Source: Theristus sp. LFF4_11 | Lineage: Eukaryota; Nematoda; Chromadorea; Monhysterida; Xyalidae | Direction: 5' to 3' | DNA: 64,000 bases | NCBI GenBank assembly: GCA_030248135.1 | Contig: JASANC010002532.1 | Span: 59,376 to 123,375, forward strand | Part shown: piece after piece, positions 59,291-64,000 of the stretch | Position numbering within the stretch: position 1 is the stretch's first letter | Layout of the letters: each line of letters starts with the position of its first letter | Translations under genes and position numbers: made by a program | The notes under the pieces: model-generated | Told to the model about the DNA's origin: nothing | What the model saw: only the letters and a program-made list of their open reading frames with translations | Database searches by the model: none

Positions 59291-62200
59291 TCAGCGATTG
59301 CCGCTGAGCAGTGGCCGATGGCAGGAGTGCGTGTCGCCGTCTGGCCTGAGCACACGCACCGTCACACGCTCCTCCGTGTCTGAGCACGCCGACGCCGCCG
59401 CACTGCCAGTTTCGTCACACGTGCAATCTGCGCTCTGCAAAACAGACAACAGCTCAGTGTTGTCGCGCAGACAAGAAGCTATAAAAATCCTACCACACTG
59501 CATATAAGTGTCAGTAACCATAAGTAAGAAGACACATAAGTCACCAAAAAACGATGCACACAAATCACGTTCAAATACCACCTTGTTACTTCAATTTCAA
59601 CACCTGCAGCGAACCCAGTAAGCTGAAGCCAAACATACGCCGCCCGCCAACTGCAAAACAACCAATGAAACCAATGGTCTTCTTGCCTGCACTTCGTCGT
59701 CAGTGTCCTCCTCGTGAACATCATCATCATCATCATCATCATCATCAACAGGTGCAACGGTAATGATTTGACTGGTTGCTGTACGCTTGCTGCTGCTGCC
59801 ATTTGCTGTTGATCTGCTTGCACTGTCCAGCGCTGGCATTGACATCGATGAACTATGCTAAAAATACACAATCCAAAAATCCAAAAACAAACTTGATGCC
59901 TTTGCATCCAGTGCCACTTTGACGCATGCAGTGTCACAGTTATGGGACATGAGCCGACAACGTCGATTTCAATGTTGCTTTGTGCTGCACCACGGCATCG
60001 TTCCATCCAAAAAACAGCAACGAACCGCATTCAGAGTTGAGTGTTCGTGCGTGTGTTGCACGCGTGCCAGTCTGCGCTGTTGTATGTGTTCAATCAGGGC
60101 GAGACGGTAGCGCTCGTACGCAATGACGATCTCGACCACTTGCTGCTTGTACTGTTTCATCAGACAATCGTTGTAAAACTCCAACTGCGGCAGTTGAAAC
60201 ATGTCCCACTGCAGAGAACAACAGTTGCATTGTATTGGAAAATGTTAGACTTTTTATTGTGCATACCACGAAACTCAACCAGTCAAACGAAGAAGACTCA
60301 CCTCCAGCAAATGGTCGTGCTCATAGCCAGCCTTTGCATAGACGATCAACCAATCCGGAATATCTGCCATGTGAAGTTATGGGAGTCACGGAGTGCAGAA
60401 AACACAATGAAACAAAGCACACAGAACAAAACGAAGAACAGCAGACTCTGCTGCGCGACTTACTATGCTGCAAGAACCCGGGCAGGATCTGATCAACGGT
60501 GACCGCGAAATTCGCAGATGTTATCAGTGAGCTCGACGACGCTGACGGGGCACTGGTGCTGCTCTGGTGATCCTCCACTGGGTGATCGTTGGTGTCGCCC
60601 AGCTGGAAGTAGCCACGGCCCATGGCGAGTGAGTGCGCGCGATTGGTAGCAGCGGCCTGTTGCAACTGCTGCTGCTCAGTGCTGCTGTTGTTGTTGATCG
60701 CTGGCGACGAAAGTGTCGGTGCAGAACGTGCCGCCATCAAATGCACAGCCGTTGTGCTCGCACGCTGCACGATTGACGGCGTTGAAATGTGAGTCGTCAG
60801 CCTCTGTTGCTGCGATGGCTCGTGTTTACGGAACAAACGCCCGGCAACCATGGTGGACGTTGGCATCATCAGCTCGGTCGCATGCTCGAAATACAGCGCG
60901 TCGTTTTGCTGTTGTGGTGGTGGTGAACGCAAGCAGACGTTGTCCGCCGCCTGCTCGTCGACATCTCCCACGGTGTCGTCGCCGTTGTCGTCGTCGCAAT
61001 TCATGACGTGAGCTTTGCCGACTGCACTGCGTGACGTTCCGGCTCTGTCAATGTGCAAACAAACCAGAAACTCTTGGAAATCGAGACAGAATTTCAAAAA
61101 AATCACTTCGAACTTCTATTCGCCCGTTTGGGTTAGTTCAATTTCATCTGTTGAACCATTTGTGCACCAATTATTTCCAGCTTTTTGAATTTTAAAAACT
61201 GTGCATCTACTTCTCGTTCGTGCTTTTCTGCGGTCTTAACCATGATTTTCAATTTTGCTTTTCAGCTACAACTTCATGAATTAAAGCTTCTGATCGGCTT
61301 GAATGGCATTTATGAATCTGATCGCAGAACCGTGCGACCTGGTACTGGATAAATTTGGATGGTTCAAAGTTTGCAGCAGCAACAATGGGCAAACTACCAT
61401 GGCTGCCGGGGAACCCAGCAGATGGAAGACAAGAGAGCAATGTGACATTCTGACAATGCGCAACAAAACATGGGGCATAAACTCACATTTTTTTGTGATC
61501 GGAATTATTGGGAATTGGGATAACTATGACTATCTCTGTGAAATTGATCTGCCTCGCCCTCAACCATAATAAAAATGTGGATTTGATACGCACAAACAAG
61601 GTGTTTCCTCCAACCACCGAAATTTTTGAAGACTAACACAAGTGCTGAAACTGTGAACTATTGTAAGGCACAAAGCAACTCGTACGGGAATCCAATTCAG
61701 CAATTTTGATGTGTCTTTTTGCCATTGATTCTACTTCTGCTGTTCCACCCTGTAAGGAACCCTGCAGATAAACCAAAAATCTATGAAGCAGTTAATTAGT
61801 TCACGTCCTGAAGCTCTGCCTGCCTACCGCCGCCGCCTACACCTTACATTGCCCGCCAGTAGAGACCCCAACCCCAACACTATCAATGTTGTGCAACAGA
61901 GGTTTCACTGAGCCACCCCACAGCACCCCAGTCGCTAGTTCTCAACGCCAATTTCGCAACAAGCTAACAAACCGATGCTCTGTCACCTTGACAACTGCTG
62001 CTCGTGCATTCCAACCAATTGTGAGTTATGCTGACGTTGGTATTGCTGCACCGCAGTGCCTTGCAAGCTTGCATCCTCCCTGGACGCCAAATCCACTATC
62101 GTCCGCTGCAGTCTCTGCGCACACAATTCATCGTCGGCGTTACGTAGAAAAGACTCATTCGACAGTGGCACATTTCGCTGCACGAAGCTTGTCGACGAAC

Positions 62201-63210
62201 CGCACGCAACGCTTGAGTCCCACATCTGTGCGTCATCAAACGCCGATGATGACAATGAGCGTACGTTCGCATTTCGGTTGTAGATTTCAGAAAGTTGCCG
62301 TTGTGGCTGCGCAGTGGCAGATGGCATCGCTGCCGGTGGCATGTGCAACATCGTCGACGGTTGTCTGCTCTCTTTTGGTGTGCCACTGAAACATGCAATC
62401 GGTACTATCACCTCACCATGGTGCTACTTTTTCATGATGTCAAATACAGGAATGACTGCAATTTCTAAACTCGCTGATTGTATAAACGCTTGGGATACTG
62501 TGAGCGGGCGGGACGGGAACCACCACACTAACTACAACCAATATGCAGTGCACAAGACACAACCGCGGCGCTTACGTTGAAAGCAGCAGATGCAGCGCGG
62601 GCACGGACGTCTGTCGATTGGCGTGCGTGTGCTTCAGTTTTTCTCGTGACACTGACGGTGGCGCCAGACATGTGCTGTTTGGTTGATTAAATTATTCGGA
62701 GATGTAGGTTTTTTGAACCACCTTACACGTCATGAACACAACGCTGTTATTTGCATCAAATGATTCAACATAAACCAATATTGTAAGAACTTGTACGTGT
62801 TTCCAACTGCATAAGGCAGCGCTGAATGTGGAAGTGTGAACGTGGCCTCTTTTTGAACGTCCGAAATCTCGCCAAACAATTTTGACGATTCGTCGTTGGC
62901 TGGAGCATAAAACCGAGACGACACACCGCCACGACTGTTTCTTCTTGCCACAACAGGACTGCCAGCGGCTGAAATAATCAGCAGAACAAAACTTTCTTTG
63001 ATTCCATCGGAGCGTTGAACCGCACTGGCGATGCAAAACCGTCAGCGCCACAAAAAAATGTAAACTTACAAAAGTTGAACAAAAAATTGCAAAATCAAAA
63101 TACGCACTTGGTGGCAGAACGAGCGGTTTGTTGCGCAGCACATAACGCCCAGGAGTTCCTTCCAAGAACGTAGGTGTTGATTTTCGGTTGGTTTTCGAGC
63201 CAAACATCAC
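59291..63210 (-). CDS. SAV1: Salvador homologue, Hippo pathway scaffold with SARAH domain
   Basis: Eight exons on the minus strand (63210-63108, 62968-62797, 62385-61987, 61044-60464, 60363-60302, 60208-60026, 59857-59693, 59434-59291) join to 602 residues. Salvador binds Hippo/MST kinase through SARAH domains and promotes Warts/LATS activation. The best evidence is the C-terminal region: IPDWLIVYAKAGYEHDHLLE, then WDMFQLPQLEFYNDCLMKQY and VVEIVIAYERYRLALIEHIQ, which follow the family pattern closely. The N-terminus (MMFGSKTNRKSTP, GRYVLRNKP) and CGSSTSFVQRNVPLSNES also fit. No normal WW domain is present; NDALYFEHATELMMP could be a decayed one. Exons 8-9 extend past SARAH with a poly-Asp run and are less certain; without them the protein would end at 59969. 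Confidence 0.88.
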
Positions 63211-64000
63211 TGGTTAACTCGGTTGCTCGCTGATGGCGAGAATTGTCTATCAACAACAACGTAAACCAGTGCGTTTTCTTTTTGAAGTATTCAAGAAAGA
63301 AGAAACTAACATGGAACACAGAAATAAATCATGTGGATTGGAACGAGAAACACGACGGGCTGGTTTTATAAAACTTAGCAGTCCAACACCAACACCACTG
63401 AGCGCCTGAAGATATTCAAAAAATCAACCAAATTTTAGATTTTTCACATCACTAAGAGCAGACATTGGCATTGCGCGGCGTTGTCCGTCCATCAACAACA
63501 ACGTGGTGAACTGGTGCGTTTTATAAGTATTCAAGAAAGTACTATGGAACACAGAAAAATCATTTGGAACGAGAACCACGACCGTTTGGACCCACATGCT
63601 GCAAAAGGTAGGTCCACCAACGTCCAAAACTCCAAATTGACGTCGGCGGAGCGCGGAGGATAATTTTCATTAAGTTCCAAAACAACTTTGTTTAGTTCTA
63701 AAAGTGCAATATTTGAACTCAGCGCGTCAACGCGGTTCGAATGCTCCATTTTTGTCGACCATCAAAATCTGGTTTTTACCCAGATACCGAAGTTTCAGGA
63801 ACGTTGTTCGTCCGCGGGGTGGCACAGGCCGCCGGTTCAATTGATGTCGTTTCTTCAATCACCGATATTCACAACGAAACGGAATCGTGCACAGGTGTCG
63901 TCGTCGTCGTCATCTTCAACGAGCACCACACCACAGATAAAGAAAATTAATAATTCAGGCGCTGACAATATGGCGTCGGAAGATATAAAACTGTTGGTGA
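63211..64000 (+). other. Diverged direct repeats and a possible retroelement leader
   Basis: Bases about 63240-63420 resemble 63480-63640 (ACAACAACGT, GTATTCAAGAAAG, ATGGAACACAGAAA, GGAACGAGAA), a diverged tandem pair. From 63774 the text TTTTTACCCAGATACCG resembles the sequence before the gag-like fragment at 47 kb. A frame starts MASEDIKLLV at 63970 and runs off the window, so it may be the start of another retroelement protein. Confidence 0.35.

Noticed and set aside
61303..61569. Plus-strand frame of 88 codons in a SAV1 intron, checked also for a WW domain
   Set aside because: No splice partners, no WW pattern on either strand, ordinary intron composition.
62577..62674. Extra SAV1 exon between exons 2 and 3
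   Set aside because: In the phase left by exon 2 it meets a stop, while joining exon 2 directly to the exon at 62385 keeps the frame.

Overview
The window looks like nuclear DNA from a nematode. The genes are split by many introns, several only 40-100 bases long. A 1.49 kb array of the nematode telomere hexamer TTAGGC lies at 22395-23882, and the protein-coding genes are conserved animal genes. No bacterial operons, rRNA, tRNA or CRISPR arrays were seen. The species cannot be fixed from sequence alone.

Recognised genes, left to right: an unrecognised gene 3' end (1-1353, +); a globin with a long N-terminal extension (2621-3793, -); PIGU, a GPI-transamidase subunit (5543-8849, +); CHTF8/CTF8 of the alternative clamp loader (9130-9917, -); an unrecognised two-exon gene (10771-11641, -); MRPL15 (27194-29972, +); a large secreted repeat protein with tandemly duplicated phase-1 exons (30578-35577, +); a USP16/USP45-type deubiquitinase (36824-44336, -); an isolated exon of a TylF/macrocin-type O-methyltransferase (47701-47892, +); ERCC5/XPG nuclease (50069-55231, -); and a Salvador/SAV1 homologue with a SARAH domain but no typical WW domain (59291-63210, -). 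These are independent housekeeping or signalling genes, not one pathway. Exon phases and total lengths were checked for PIGU, CHTF8, MRPL15, ERCC5, SAV1, the globin and the repeat protein, and all join in frame.

Two large intergenic blocks (about 12.4-27.1 kb and 44.5-47.7 kb) and many introns are filled with nested, mostly non-autonomous DNA transposons. Many have exact target-site duplications visible: hAT-like elements with 8-bp duplications, MULE-like elements with 9-bp duplications and long inverted arms, and Tc1/mariner-like foldback elements flanked by TA. In two cases the empty target site survives in another copy inside the window, so the order of insertion can be read directly.

The telomeric array joins the broken end of one hAT-like element. 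Its variant hexamers sit on the left side and its perfect hexamers on the right, as at a true chromosome end, yet unrelated sequence follows at once. It may be a healed chromosome end that later fused, or an assembly join.
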